Assembly: GCA_009809945.1 (NCBI GenBank)
Contig: WTPW01000489.1
Coordinates: 145,173 to 209,172 of the forward strand
Reading direction: 5' to 3'
DNA from: Gigaspora margarita
Lineage: Eukaryota; Glomeromycota; Glomeromycetes; Diversisporales; Gigasporaceae
Length of the DNA stretch: 64,000 bases
In this document: positions 10,740 to 22,989 of the stretch, piece after piece
Layout of the letters: every line of letters starts with the position of its first letter
How positions within the stretch are numbered: position 1 is the first letter of the stretch
The notes under the pieces: model-generated
Databases searched by the model: none
Told to the model about the DNA's origin: nothing
Seen by the model: only the letters and a program-made list of their open reading frames with translations
Position numbers and translations under genes: made by a program

Positions 10740-11930
10740 CTATGCAGACACTGATAAAAAAATTACAGATTACTTTGTATCAAATAGTAGTATAATTAGT
10801 TTTTGCATAATACCTACTAGAAAAGCTAAGTATTTGTATTCTTTTTTACTTATTTCTTGTACAGTATTATTGGGTATTGCTATCATACTAGAATATTAAA
10901 AGATATTTGAGCATTTACTAAGTGCAGCCACATTATATCTTGTAATATTGCAAAAATGTTCTGAAGATAAATTGAAGTTGAAATAGGTAAAATAGGCATA
11001 TTATTTTAAAATCTTTTGATGGTTTTAAGGATGAACTTAGCAGTTAAGATATTTATTGCAACGCATAATATTTTGGACAATATAAATTTTTTTTAATGCT
11101 TTATATTTTACTGAAGAAGTTTTTCATGTAATTATATTTAGTATTATATTAATGATCCAACTTTTATTTAATTTTAATAAATAGTATCAACATTTTTATA
11201 ATTGTAACTGGTTAATCAGATTTCAAAATAAATATTTTAAATTAAATACAGAAATAGGTTTATTAAAAAACTTGTATTTCAATCTTTGAAATTGTAAATA
11301 CTCAGATAAAACAAGTGTGTTTGGAATTAGTAACCTTTTCAATAACATCAAAAAGAAATTAATATAATCTTATTTTATCAAGTATTATAAAACTTCTATA
11401 AGTGCATGTTTTTGGGAAAATAAAAAACTATTATTTTTGTATTTAGAGGTCACATATTTATTTGGTTTAGTATTTGAGTATAGTGCGCACTTATAGAAGT
11501 TCAAAAAATTTTATATATGACATACGTGTATTTAAATAGTTAAATTTTATTGGCTAATCTTTATAGCATGTAGAATAATCTGAAAAAGAATTCTAGAACA
11601 ATCTGACAGATGGTTATCACCAAATAAGGTATGATCTGCAATAACCAAATATGGTATATTCCCAAACTGTATTAGGAACCAAGTAGAAACATAAAAGTTA
11701 TAATTTGTGCTCTTTATAGTAATAGTTTTTTGGCATAGCATGCCTTTTTTTTTAGTCATGGTATAGAATATATGCTTTTTTAGTCATGGCATAGTATATA
11801 TGCTTTTTTAGCTATGAAATCAAATTGTAATCAATTTTTATTATAGAAACATTAAAACTTTTTTGAGAACATAAATTTAATATTTTATGTTCACTAGAGA
11901 GCAGTAATGTTAATCAAAAAACTTGACTTT
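10740..11930. other. No gene seen
   Basis: AT-rich sequence without a convincing frame on either strand. The 70-codon minus frame at 11547-11759 has no recognisable content. Confidence 0.5.
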
Positions 11931-11931
11931 A

Positions 11932-12630
11932 TATAGCAGAGATAGTAAATAATCTGAAATAACCCAAATGATCAAATAACTAGTGACTAGTTATTGCATC
12001 ATTTCAAATTTAAATAACCAATAAAAGGTCATTTAATATTTGTTAATTGATAATCTAATGCTCTTTAGCTATTCAAAATTGATTAGAACTGTGTTATTAA
12101 TCACCTGATTATTTTTTATTAGAGGCCTACCCCCTCCTCCCTCTTTAATATAAATTTGGTCAGGTTCCTATATATAATTTCAATATTTTTTACCCCCTTC
12201 CTCCCTAAAAAATCACCTGATTTTTGTCACTCCCCTTATTGGATGAAAAGTAGTTTTATAATAATCATAGAACAAAACTTTACTCTATTAATTGGTATTT
12301 ATATCTTAAGTAAAGTTGTTCTAAAGAATATTATAATAAAAAGTTATTTGAATTATATAAAAATTTCAAGATACAGTATATGCAATTGTTTTTTCAAACA
12401 ACTTTACTTAAGATATAAATATCAATCAACTTAGTAAAGGTTTGCTTTTTAGATATACTTACTATTATTAATAACTTTTATATTAGCTATTGACCAATAA
12501 AATTGCTTCATATGCAAATGACCCTAATAACCAATAACCAAATAATCTAGATCATATAGCCAAATAACTAAATTATTTAAATTTTAAGCAAATAACCAGG
12601 TTATTTACCATTTCTATTATATGTCCTATA
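11932..12630. mobile_element. TIR element of about 700 bp
   Basis: The left end TATAGCAGAGATAGTAAATA is matched by an inverted right end (complement TATAATAGAAATGGTAAATA). Inside are GGTTATTTG-type words, the interspersed repeat at 12090-12248 and a foldback (12268-12445) with arms built on GTATTTATATCTTAAGTAAA. No coding content. Confidence 0.5.
12090..12248 (+). repeat. Interspersed repeat, copy 1
   Basis: About 160 bp, colinear with 20430-20590. Both contain TTAATCACCTGATTATTTTT, ATTAGAGGCCTAC, TTTGGTCAGGTTC and a C-rich CCCCCTTCC block before a second ACCTGATTTT. It is probably a small TIR-like element with CACCTGATT ends. Confidence 0.7.
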
Positions 12631-12802
12631 ACTTACTATTAAAATTTAAAAAACTTATATGTAGCAATAAAATTTTAATTTCAATAACTTTATTTTGTGC
12701 ATATGGATCTGTTTATTATAGTATTTAAGGGTAGAGTATATATCTATCATTTCCATTAATAAATAAGTGACTGAAAATATTTTTACTTCAAATTAAAAAG
12801 TT

Positions 12803-12937
12803 TCTACTAGTATTCATTTTTCATATTGCAAAAGTATATGCACATGTGCAGATCCAATCAAAATTTTAAATAAACAATTTGATTAGATTTGCACATGTGT
12901 GCACACTTTTGGGTACATAAAAAAGAACACTAGTTGC
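12803..12937. mobile_element. Foldback MITE, about 135 bp
   Basis: Two arms of about 65 bases are inverted copies: CTAGTATTCATTTTTCATAT ... GCACATGTGCAGATCCAATC on the left and its diverged inverse on the right (GATTTGCACATGTGTGCACA ... GAACACTAG). The central loop is about 15 bases. Confidence 0.65.
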
Positions 12938-13196
12938 TACATATTTAAGTTATATAAATTGATATTTATTTACTAAGTAAATTGTTCATAATAAAAAATT
13001 ACATATATCCTAAAAATTTTATTAATTTTGAATGAAATTTGATAAAGATTTTATAGTATCAACTTTTGTAGGGGCCAGGTCAATTCTGCAGAGGCAATCA
13101 CAAATTGGCCAATCAAATTAAGTATAAATAATAAGTAAAATAGAGTTGTGAAGATAAAAACAACTATATTTTATGTTCTACAGAACCAATTTTAAT

Positions 13197-13514
13197 TAGT
13201 GTGTTCTAATCCGTAACAAAAATCCCAACTTGGGTTACTTGCAAGTGGGTCACCCAGATGGCCTAGGTGAACACTAGATAATAAGAAAATTTGCTATAGG
13301 CCACCTGCGGGTAGGTGACCCACAGGTTGATCATGAGTAATCCGTGGGTTGACAATGAGTAACCCACGGGCGACCTGTGGGTTGACCCACAGATGACCCA
13401 CAGGTGACTAGCAGGTGACCCATGGGTTGATGACCCAAGTGGGCCATAATTCAACCTGGGTCACTCACCCATCTACAGGTGACCCAAGTGATATTTATCC
13501 GGGTCAGAACACTA
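13197..13514. mobile_element. hAT-like MITE with GGTGACC minisatellite, 8-bp duplication
   Basis: The ends are TAGTGTGTTCTAATCCG and, inverted, CGGGTCAGAACACTA. ATTTTAAT is duplicated exactly at 13189-13196 and 13515-13522. The interior is a GC-rich array of overlapping GGTGACCCACAGGT, GGGTTGACCCAC and GGGTCACCCAG words, in strong contrast with the AT-rich surround. A second copy starts at 34567. An 8-bp duplication suggests hAT-type transposition. Confidence 0.8.
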
Positions 13515-13633
13515 ATTTTAATGATTCAACTACTGTTAGAATCAGAAAAGTATCCTCTACAATATTATTTAGAAATTTAAAAAGGCTACTTAATAAGTTT
13601 CTTTATTATTAATTAATAATCTATCTGTCAACT

Positions 13634-13880
13634 GAAAACTGATCATAGTGTTACATGATGCAAATCATATATGAAAATTACTATAGATAAAATGTAGCAT
13701 GCTTCTATTTAAATTTTTTTACTAAGTTAATAATACATGTCCACTAATTGAAAGTTGTAGAGCTCATCGAGATGCTTCTAACAGTAGTTAGATTATTCAA
13801 ATTACCCCAGTGAATAGTGAGATATTATCAAAAAATGATTAGCGGACTATATAAAATCTCTATACCAACAATGTTTATAA
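13634..13880. mobile_element. Partial copy of the TTAA palindromic element
   Basis: It reads CTGATCATAGTGTTACATGA, then CACTAATTGAAAGTTGTAGA, then AAAAATGATTAGCGGACTAT, colinear with the left half of 3736-4230. The right half is missing, so it is a decayed or truncated copy. Confidence 0.6.
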
Positions 13881-14076
13881 CACACCTGTTACATTTAACC
13901 AATCAATCTCAGATTAGTTCAAAAATCAAAACAATGTGATATCAGACAGAAGAATATTAAAGATTTTGTATTATGGATATTCATTTCAAAAAGGAACCTA
14001 AAATCATCAAAATTCAATTACAGAATCTCAAGATTATTATAAATTTGTATTGCTTTAATTATATTATTTTCATTTA

Positions 14077-14556
14077 TGGAGTGAGTTAGTAAAAAAGGAA
14101 CAAATTTTTTTAAGTAAAAGTTTTTTTGACTTTAAGCTTAAGTATCTTAATAGCTATTAATAATTTTTTATTTTAATTCTATATAAATTCAAGATTAAAA
14201 TAAAAAATTTTTAGCAAATTTAATTATAAAATTTTTACTATTTATTTTCTACTGACTAGGGTTCCTCAAACTCATATCAAATCAAATATTAAGCATATTT
14301 TAATTTGATCAAATAAGCCTTGATTTGAATCTGATTTAAATTAAAAATCTGTATTTGAATTTGATTTAATTTGAAATTTTTTAAAATTTTACTTATAAAT
14401 TATCAAATATTTCAAATATTTGATTAATCAAATCAAATATTCATTAATTTGGATTTGATTTGATTTGAAGATTCTGTATTTGAATTTGATTTGAATTTAA
14501 ATATTTGATCATATCAAATCAAATCAAATTGTAGAACTCTACAACTAACTCACTTC
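14077..14556. mobile_element. Tc1/mariner-like MITE with a nested TA element
   Basis: The outer left end TGGAGTGAGTTAGTAAAAAA resembles the 4700-4948 element; the inverted right end lies near 14543-14556 (ACTAACTCACTTC). The inner element at 14259-14539 has GGGTTCC...GAACTC ends between TA dinucleotides (14257-14258, 14540-14541). It is built of repeated ATTTGATTTGAT and ATCAAATCAAATATT words. The exact outer right boundary is uncertain. Confidence 0.55.
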
Positions 14557-14574
14557 TATATATTAAAAATTATT

Positions 14575-15115
14575 ATTAAAGATTTTATAAACTTTAATAT
14601 TAAATAACTATTAAACCAGTAATCTGTTTTAGATAATTTTGCTCATCTTAATAAGATGATTTTAATGAACCTAAAATTGTTAAAATCTGATTACAGGATC
14701 TAGAGATCATTATAAATTTGTGTTATTTTAATATAAAATATATTAAATTAATTAAAAATAATATAAATCTATAATGAACTTTGGGTCCTGTAATCAGGAT
14801 TTAATAATTTTAGATTCATTAGAATCATCTTACTAAGATAAGTACTTTGGTAGTAAAACTATCTAAAACAGATTACTAGTATAAATTTATTTAATCTTAA
14901 AGTTTATAAGACCTTTAATAATAATTTTTAATATATATAAAAATAATATAATTAAAGCAATAAAAATCTATAATGATTTTGGGATCCTGTGATAATTTTA
15001 GACTTGTTGAAATCATCACTTTTTGGCAAATATTTTGGTATAAAATCATCCAAAACAGAATACTGTTTCAAAATTATTTAATATTAAATTTTAAAATTTT
15101 TAAAAAACTTTAATT
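14575..15115. repeat. Inverted and direct repeats around AACAGATTACT
   Basis: A block of about 180 bases containing AATCTGTTTTAGATAATTTT, AGGATC and ATTATAAATTTGTGTT is present once forward (about 14600-14725) and twice inverted (about 14765-14890 and 14965-15070). It looks like a foldback element with an extra half copy. No gene. Confidence 0.55.
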
Positions 15116-15950
15116 ATTTTAGTCAAGGATCACTTGAACCAAATTTTCCCATTGAAAAAAAACAAAATTCTCTTGTTGGAGAGTTGTCTATACATAATGT
15201 GTAGTAGAATAACGCAGAAATCAGTTTTTATAAAGATCAACTATCCTCTTGAGGACTCCTTTTTATTTTCAGCATGCAAGCCAAAAGTGTCTTCTTATAA
15301 GATAACTAGTTGGAGGTAGTACTCTTGTATGAGAAATTTTGGTAGGAGCAGGAAGCTTTTCCATCAATAAAGTACCCTGTAGTAAATGACAGAAAACAAT
15401 AAGAAAATACTTTTTTTAGTATACTTTCCTTTTATTTGGTACAAGTATTTTCTATCACTCTTCTCACCCACTAATTCTTTTTCAAAATTTTGTAAAAAGT
15501 AGGCAAAACAGTTTACTTCCATCAAAAGATCGATAATATTTTTAGACAAACTTAGTAAATTGCAAACATGTGTTTGTTTTGGTTCTGTAACAATATGTGC
15601 TACCCAGGTGATGTGATAAAGAGCTATGACAATTGTAAAAGAGATATTCGAAAGTTAAGTTAGAGTCAGAAAAATAATTAAATAATTAAATTAGAATGAA
15701 GCTTTATATTAGAGATATACAATAATTGTAGTTGTTATATAATTTTTATATTTAATACAGTTTATAATAGGATTTTTTCTTTTTTTTCTTCTTTTTTTCC
15801 AATTAGATAGAAGAGAGTAATATGACAAAGTTAAAATATCTAATCTAAAAATTTATTTATTTTAATATTAAAAATTTTTTTATTTTTTGTATTAAAATTT
15901 ATTCATAATTTAGAATAATTTATATAAAATTAGTAATTGATATTTTTTTT
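15115..15950. other. No gene seen
   Basis: Two 61-codon frames (15134-15319 plus, 15364-15549 minus) have ordinary amino-acid mix but no recognisable motif, intron signals or neighbours in support. Confidence 0.4.
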
Positions 15951-15952
15951 AG

Positions 15953-16868
15953 GGAATTACTATTTCCACCATGGTATTTTGCTATTTCCACCATGGTTAT
16001 ACAAGATTTTCTATTTTTAGAATTCAAAATAATAAACCTAATTCTAACTCTAACCTTACTAACACTAACCCTAACCCTAACCCTAAAAACTAATAAGTAA
16101 ACTTTCTTTGGCTTCTAATTAAAAGTTGTAGAGCTCATTTTCTGATTCTAATAGTAGTTAAATCATCAAAATCGGCCCAGTGGATCCCAAGATACTTGGG
16201 ATCAAAAATATAAGGATCAGCAAAATTACTGTTATACAAAAGTACTATAAGCTGTCAAATGAAAAATCAGAATTTTCGCAAAATTTTATTATTATAATTG
16301 ACTTTGAGCTCTTAAATAAAGTTGTTCTTTAGCTCAAAAAAATACTAGTTTTTTAAAATGTGTTTATTGTTTTATTAGTAAAATTTTTCACTACGATAAA
16401 AATCTTTTCAAAATGAATATAAATAAAAAATCATAATTTGCACAAAATTTTATTCTTACAACTGACTTTGTGCTCTTAAGTAAAGTTGTTCTTTGGCTCA
16501 AAAAAATGCTAGTTTTTTAAGATGAGATTTATTGTTTTCTTAGTAAAATTTTTTACTATGATAAAAAACTTTTCAAAATGTATGTAAAGAAAAATAATTT
16601 CTTGTATAATAGTGAATTTGCTGATCCTTATGTTCTCTTTTTTGATCCCAAGTATCTTGGGATCCACTAGACTGATTTTGATGATTTAACTACATAAGAA
16701 TCAGAAAAATGAGCTCTACAACTTTCAATTAGAAGGCAAACAAGGTTTACTTATTAGTTTTCAAGTTAAAATTATAATATACATTTATTATATTAATTCT
16801 AAAAATAGAAAATTTTTGTGTAACCATGATGGAAATAGCAAAATACTATAGTGGAAATAGGCATTCTC
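15953..16868. mobile_element. TIR element of about 915 bp carrying telomere-like repeats
   Basis: Terminal arms of about 70 bases are inverted copies, each with two CTATTTCCACCATGG-like words followed by GATTTTCTATTTTTAGAATT. A second inverted pair (16095-16235 and 16610-16745) includes TTGTAGAGCTCATTTTCTGA and GGATCCCAAGATACTTGGGA. Between the arms is a tandem pair of about 165 bp units (16271-16435 and 16436-16595). A T-run flanks each end, so the target duplication is unclear. Confidence 0.75.
16040..16086. repeat. Interstitial telomere-like CCCTAA repeats
   Basis: Three to four consecutive CTAACC/CCCTAA units follow degenerate CTAACTCTAACC units. It lies inside the left arm of a TIR element, so it is interstitial, not a chromosome end. 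Similar degenerate stretches are at 30400-30480 and 54405-54445. Confidence 0.8.
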
Positions 16869-16944
16869 TTTTTTTAAAGTGACAATAAATAGGATTATAC
16901 ATCATATCCAAAATTGTAAATTTTAGAGAGTTAGAAATAATTTG

Positions 16945-17250
16945 ATGAATTGATAATATCTTATGTGATCTAGTGATCAGAATCAGATGATTTTTATACC
17001 ATTCAATTTATCTCTATTATACGAATCAAATGGTATAAAAATCATCTAATTCTGTTTACAAAATCATAATATATTATCAATTACACATGAAGATCTTTGA
17101 GAGAATTTGACAAAGTGTAAACCTGGCAAATAATCAATTACATTTTGTGATCCAGATATTAGAATCAGTGAATTTTGTACTATTTAATTCATCTTATCAA
17201 GACAAACTGAATGGTATAAAACTTATTTGATTCCAATTATTAGATTACAC
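16945..17250. repeat. Two hairpin repeats with ATGGTATAAAAATCAT arms
   Basis: A foldback at 16945-17085 has arms AGAATCAGATGATTTTTATA and its inverse; a diverged second copy occupies about 17135-17250. It is probably a duplicated small MITE. No coding content. Confidence 0.55.
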
Positions 17251-17289
17251 AACATCCAAATTTGCCAAATTACCTATTTTTATCAAATT

Positions 17290-18330
17290 ACCCTTTTTAC
17301 CTTATGGTTTTTTCCTTTTGTATTACTTGTTAGCACCTAGCTATCATGTACTGTTTTCTTTTTGCCTTTTTCTTTTTCTTCCTATTTGTGTTATTTGATG
17401 TTTATTTTGGTTATTTCATAATTTATTTCTTTTTATATCAATTTTTTTTTCATTATATGTCTTTTTTTTTTAGTAGAACCCTTCTACTTAGGAAGCTAAG
17501 AGAAGAAAATTTAAAAAGTAGACAGTCATGATAAGCTTTCTGATTCAAACTAAGTTTTGAAACAGTATAGCAGGTCACATTTGAAATTCATTGAAATAAG
17601 CAAAATATCGAATAATGTCAGACTTATCTTTTAAGTAACTATTTGTAATTATTGCTCATAATACAATTTTTTTAAATAAAAGTCTTGACAAGACTGCTAT
17701 AGTTAAAAAAAATAATAATTTTAGTCATTTAAAATTATCTGCAATTAGGATCTAATAATTTTCTGGTCTTCTCTTTACCCTAAAAATCAGGTGAAAAATG
17801 GTACTTCTCTTACTAGAGAACATAAAAGTTAAAAAAAAGAGTATGATATTAACTAAAAAATTAACAATAACATAAAATTTTAACTTCATTTTTTATGTTA
17901 TAGATACATTTATAATTTTCTAATTGTTACTTGCTACATTTAAGCAATCAATCCTGGGCCCAGTCTAAAAATCAAAACAACTAATGATCACATAATGCAA
18001 AATCAATAAAACATTAATTTTTGCATTATTGATTAGTTGACTTTATTTATAGTATATATAAAAATAAAGAACATATAGAATTATGATTATTAACAATTTT
18101 AAATACTCTATTATACATATTAGAATATCTAAACTCTCAAGAAATATTTCTATTCAAACTAACTATTCATCTTTTAATAAATTATAAATTTATGCCTACC
18201 AAAAAAACTTAGTATAATCTAATTAATAATTCTATCTATTGCATTTTTGTATAAAAAACACAGCCAAAAAAAAAATGAATATCAGATAAATTTGTTATAA
18301 AGCATTATGATTTTGTTGCTTGTCAATAGA
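17290..18330. other. No gene seen
   Basis: AT-rich sequence. The 61-codon frame at 17346-17531 is a run of F, Y and L from T-rich DNA and is not a credible gene. Confidence 0.4.
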
Positions 18331-18334
18331 TCTA

Positions 18335-18625
18335 TCACAACTATAGAGCCTAAATACCGAAAAAGGATTACAATATAAGGTTCTTGTATTATAACTATAG
18401 CTATGAAGCCAAATTAGAAATATGAGGTTCATGAACTGCTATTAAAACTACAAACCTAATCACAATATGAGATTTTTGCACAACTACTGTATATATACTA
18501 CAGAATATAATTACTAATATGAGGTTCTTATACTATATTTGCAGTTTTGAAGTCTATCACAATATATTTGTACTATTACTATAATTATAAAACCTAATTA
18601 CAGTATGAGATCCCTGCACTTTTAC
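18335..18625. repeat. Degenerate minisatellite with ATATGAGGTTCTT core
   Basis: Four to five imperfect units of about 60 bases share ACAATATGAGGTTCTTGTAC and AACTATAGCTATGAAGCCTA-like text. No coding content. Confidence 0.6.
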
Positions 18626-19082
18626 TCTAAAAAATTTTTTATACCAAAAAGAACTGTATTAATTTAGAAATAATTATTAGAAACTCCTTTTTTGCAAAAT
18701 CTTCTAATACAGCATTAAAAATATTATTCTATAAAGATTAACATTATTCAGTCCTTCAAATATTAATATCTTAGTAAATATTTATTATAGAGCAAAAGGC
18801 ATTTAAATTGAGCAGCTTCTTGCATAGTTTTATAATATGTGTTTTCTGTTTCTATAAGTTTTAGTTTTGTTGCACATACTCAATATTTCATATTTATAGT
18901 TATTGATTGTTTTATATTGTCAAATAATATAGCTCTTTTAATTTTTTTTAATTTCAAAGTGCCTGCCTTGAAACTTAAAAATCTTATAGAGTCATCAGTA
19001 ATCTATATAGGAATTTACTAGTATTTTTATATTAACAAGAGTACAAATATACTTATCTGACAACTTTTAGTTGTCTATTTAA

Positions 19083-19650
19083 ATAGCTAGCTAAAGGTTC
19101 TATACTAGCTAACATATCTGCAACTCATATACTAGCATTGCCTATTTAAACCCTCTAATTTCTGTTCCTTCTGCCAACCCATTCTATATTACCAGAACAC
19201 AAAAGTGTTCCAGATTCTTTTTATATTATTAGAACATAGCCAGGTATTTTTGGTTCTGTTATTCTTGATAGAAAACTTGGTAGAGTAGTGCCTGTTTTAT
19301 TATAGGCATTTAGCTACACTTTAGTAACTTGCTATTTAGTGGGCTTATACTTGTAGTTAGAGGTTACTTTAAATTACTATTTTTATCTATTTTTGCTCTT
19401 CTGTTGTTCACTAAACCTTAGCACTACTTCTATTCTTCTACCAGGATCCTTTTCTCTAGTATTCCAGACTACCAATTTAGTCGCTCTAAAAGGATTTGAT
19501 AGCTAGGTTTTAAGTACCTTATAGTCTTCTTTTTCTTAATATCTATTTTTAAAACATAGGTTCTTTTTCTCTAGTATGACTTTGGCAGCCAGGTTGGTGA
19601 ACCCCCTCTTGCTATAGTAGTTTTTACCCATCTAGCTAGAGATCTTAATT
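19083..19650 (-). mobile_element. Diverged relative of the tRNA-headed retroposon
   Basis: The part at about 19440-19640 matches 38830-39055: AACATAGGTTCTTTTTCTCT, TTTGGCAGCCAGGTTGGT, CCCTCTTGCTATAGTAG and CCATCTAGCTAGAGA have counterparts there. The tRNA-like head and the poly-T tail are not visible, so this is a truncated or decayed copy. Confidence 0.6.
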
Positions 19651-21320
19651 ATTCAAAAAATGAGAATTCAAATATTCATTTGTTTAATTTTTTAACATTC
19701 AAATATTTATTCAAAAAATTTGAACAAATATTTAAATATTCACTAAATATTCATTAAATATTAAATATATAGTACTAATTAGCAAAAAATATCCAATATT
19801 AATAACTCAACAACAAAGAATTTTAACAAAAATCTTCTAACAGATTTGTTGTCTTTATTTTAACTACAATTTTGTTGAAGTAAATATTTATTTGATTTAT
19901 AATTATAAAAGGTTAAATATTTGAAATTTATATGTATTCAAAATATTTAATATTTAATATATAAAAAAATTAGTTATCTGCAATATAAGGGCCCAGAAAT
20001 TTTTTATAAAAATCATAACTGGGTTTTTCTCAATTTTGATCTAATTTGCTAAAAATAACAAAACTAAATACATTTGTTTAAATAATTTTTGTTACAGTAA
20101 TCAGAATTAAATAAACTTTTTTTTGCTTCTCTAAAAGTTTTATTTTAAAAAAGTTCATTCAAATTGAACCACTGAATGCCAAAATAATTGCTTAAAACTG
20201 TTTTTTTGCTTCTCAAAATTTTGGATTTTTGCTAAAATATATAATATATAACCTCTGTACTAGGTATTTGAATTTCTTCTATATGTATTTTTAATTAATT
20301 AGAATTCTTTATACAAAAATTAGCCAATTGTATTTGATTATATAATCTCAAAATTTGTATTTTTTCAAAAAAATGATTTTTTTGCTATTTAGTACTATAT
20401 TAATTTACTTAAATCAGTTAAATAAGTTAGGGCAGTGTCATTAATCACCTGATTATTTTTATTAGAGGCCTACTCTCTCTCTTCCTCTTTAATATAGATT
20501 TGGTCAGGTTCTTATACATAATTTCAACATTTTTTTTTACCCCCCTTCCCCCTTAAAAAATAACCTGATTTTGTTACTCTCCTTACATTGGGAAAATAAA
20601 AACATTAATAATTTGTAGTAATCTTTAAATTTATTAAATAAGTGCAAAATCTTTTTTAAAAAAATGCAAAGATCTTCAAAATTTAGATTTTTGCAGTTCT
20701 TTGCAGATTTTTGCCAAAAATCTGTGCAAATATTTAAAAAATATAATCTTAACAGATTATTATAGGTGCTGCCTATTATAATCTGTGATAATCTCTAAAA
20801 TTATAACTACTTACCTGCTGGTAAGAACACTGGAGAAAAACAATAAACAAAACAAACTGATAAATAAATAAATAAATAAAGTAAAAAAAGTGCATTTTTT
20901 TATTCACTAATTTTTATTAATTTTATCAGTTTTATTTAAATAATGATGATAAGAATAAAAAGTAAATTCTATTATTTTTATAATAAAAAATAATCAGAAT
21001 TTACTTTTATTCCTATATAGCATGTATGTACACTACTTTTATTTTTTTTTTTTATTCAAAATTTTTTTTCAATTTTATTTATTTAAATTTTATTTTTTAT
21101 TTATTGTTTTTATTTTATTACTAGATACTGGACCCATCAATAAATGATGGATATTGCAATTATTAGTTGCAAATATACAGTATATAGCTTAGTACATTTA
21201 TATACATCTTATTAATAACCTATTTTTTTTAAGTTTAGAGGCTGTGTGCTATAGCTGGGATCTTATTATGAGTTATAGTAATGTAATATTTGTTACATGA
21301 ATGAGAATACAACTAGTTAC
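19650..21320. other. AT-rich spacer with AATATTTGAATATT repeats
   Basis: 19650-19990 is built from ATTCAAATATTCAT and related words. 20430-20590 is the second copy of the 12090-12248 repeat. 20860-21120 is A/T low-complexity sequence. No gene is supported. Confidence 0.5.
20430..20590 (+). repeat. Interspersed repeat, copy 2
   Basis: Colinear with 12090-12248 in the same orientation, from TTAATCACCTGATTATTTTT through TTTGGTCAGGTTCTTATACA to a C-rich block. The differences are mostly transitions and short length changes, indicating an old family. Confidence 0.7.
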
Positions 21321-21322
21321 AC

Positions 21323-22538
21323 ATTAAGAAGGAAAAAATTATACTCTTTGTCTAACTATAATCACTATACACTAATAACACTAACTAAACTAACTTAATT
21401 AAGTGCTCAAGACTCTAAACCTTGAGGTGGTAGGCAGAAAGAGACATGGTTGATTTGGTTCAGGTTTCAGGGTTCAGAGGTCTTGGAATTGGAATTCAGA
21501 TAAGTGTCTAATTCTTCTTTCAGTTCTGATATTAAGTATTTGTTCAATACTAATTGACTAAGTCTTTATCTTGCATAGGTTGTGGGATTCAAGTTGAATG
21601 CCACTGAAGGTTTCTTCTTGGGGGCTCACATAGTTGTGTAGGTCCTCAGTATTCAGGTAAATTCTAACGCTGTATTGATAAGTATGCCGATAGCTTAATT
21701 GTGCGGTTAGAAAGTAAATAATACAAATAACAGGGTTCCAAGGTTGATCAATGACAAGTGACCACAGGGTTACTAATTGTTTGATAAATAAGGTAGCTAA
21801 GCCTTGCCTTATTTGTAGTAACAATAGAGCAGGTGACCAACCAAGGTTTTTAGTATAAATAGAGATAAGTGCTACAACTTAGATTCTTTTACTTTCTTTT
21901 ACTAGTAATCAAAGAAGACTAAACACAATACTGTCAGGGTAAATAGACAAAAACTATACTATATTAACTTTTTCTACTTAAATTTCAAAGGTTAACTCTT
22001 AACCAAATGGGTAACAAGGGTTATAACAATAGCAAAAAGTATATAGAGATAATTTGAGAGAGAGTTATTAACTACTGGAGTTACCACTTCTACTGTTATG
22101 ATTTTGAAGTATCAAACTCAACTGAGTTCGTTTTCATTAAACACGATAAAACTATCACTTAAATACTTTTTACACCCTTAGTTTAATACTCTTTCTACTA
22201 CTACATTTCTGCCTGAAATGCCAAAAAGTGCCAAAAGACATGATTTGCCAAAAATGCACAATCTGGCCAAAATACTATATCGTGCTGAAAAGTCAGAAAT
22301 GCATGAAAGTGCTTTTCATGAAGAAATGCGCAGTTACTTACTGATAAAGAAATAATAAACTACTTCTATTTTGGGGCAGTGTATATTTATATACTAACTA
22401 TATGAAGTTATCTATAGATATATATGCAGGTGAAAGAAGAAAATATATAATAATAATAGATAATGACAAAAAATAATTAAATAAAACACACAAGACAAAA
22501 AATAATTATATGCTGGCACTGGGCAACCTCTCACAATT
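21323..22538 (-). repeat. 3' LTR of the Gypsy element
   Basis: On the minus strand an A/G-rich tract (AAAATAGGGGAG) at 22539-22550 is directly followed by TTGTGAGAGGTTGCCCAGTG, the expected polypurine tract then LTR start. The other edge (TATAATTTTTTCCTTCTTAAT on the minus strand) is matched by about 60 bases at 30339-30410, beside the primer-binding site. Ends ATTGTG...TTAAT are not the usual TG...CA, so the boundary may be off by a few bases. Confidence 0.6.
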
Positions 22539-22989
22539 CTCCCCTATTTTGTTCATGAGTTTCACGAGTGTGGTATTACAATAGAAAGTGAAAGTCTGAG
22601 TCTGACAACCGTCGAATCTCATGGAGAGAGGTGAAAGTAGAATGATACACTTGCTCTACTCCTAGTGCTCAAACACATAATAAGTTCAGATTGTAGTATT
22701 ATAGTAATGATGAGAGATTATGGGCTGGAGGGATCGAAGCTAGTTTCAGGGCATGATATCTAATATAGAGCCTAAGTAGTAGGTATAGACAAGACTTTCG
22801 ATCCTGTTCCTCCTTCTAATAGTTCTAAGAAGATAGTAGTAAGTTATTGAGATTTTTATAATGGTGTCTTGATCATTAGCATAGGGTGGTGATATAGATA
22901 CAATATTAATAGGTTCAAAGACCAAGGAACAGACCTTAAAGCAACCTACCTAAGATGGGTAATATCCCTCCAGTACAATGTATCCAACT

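Noticed and set aside
16065..16086. True telomere end
   Set aside because: Only three to four units, flanked on both sides by a paired TIR element.
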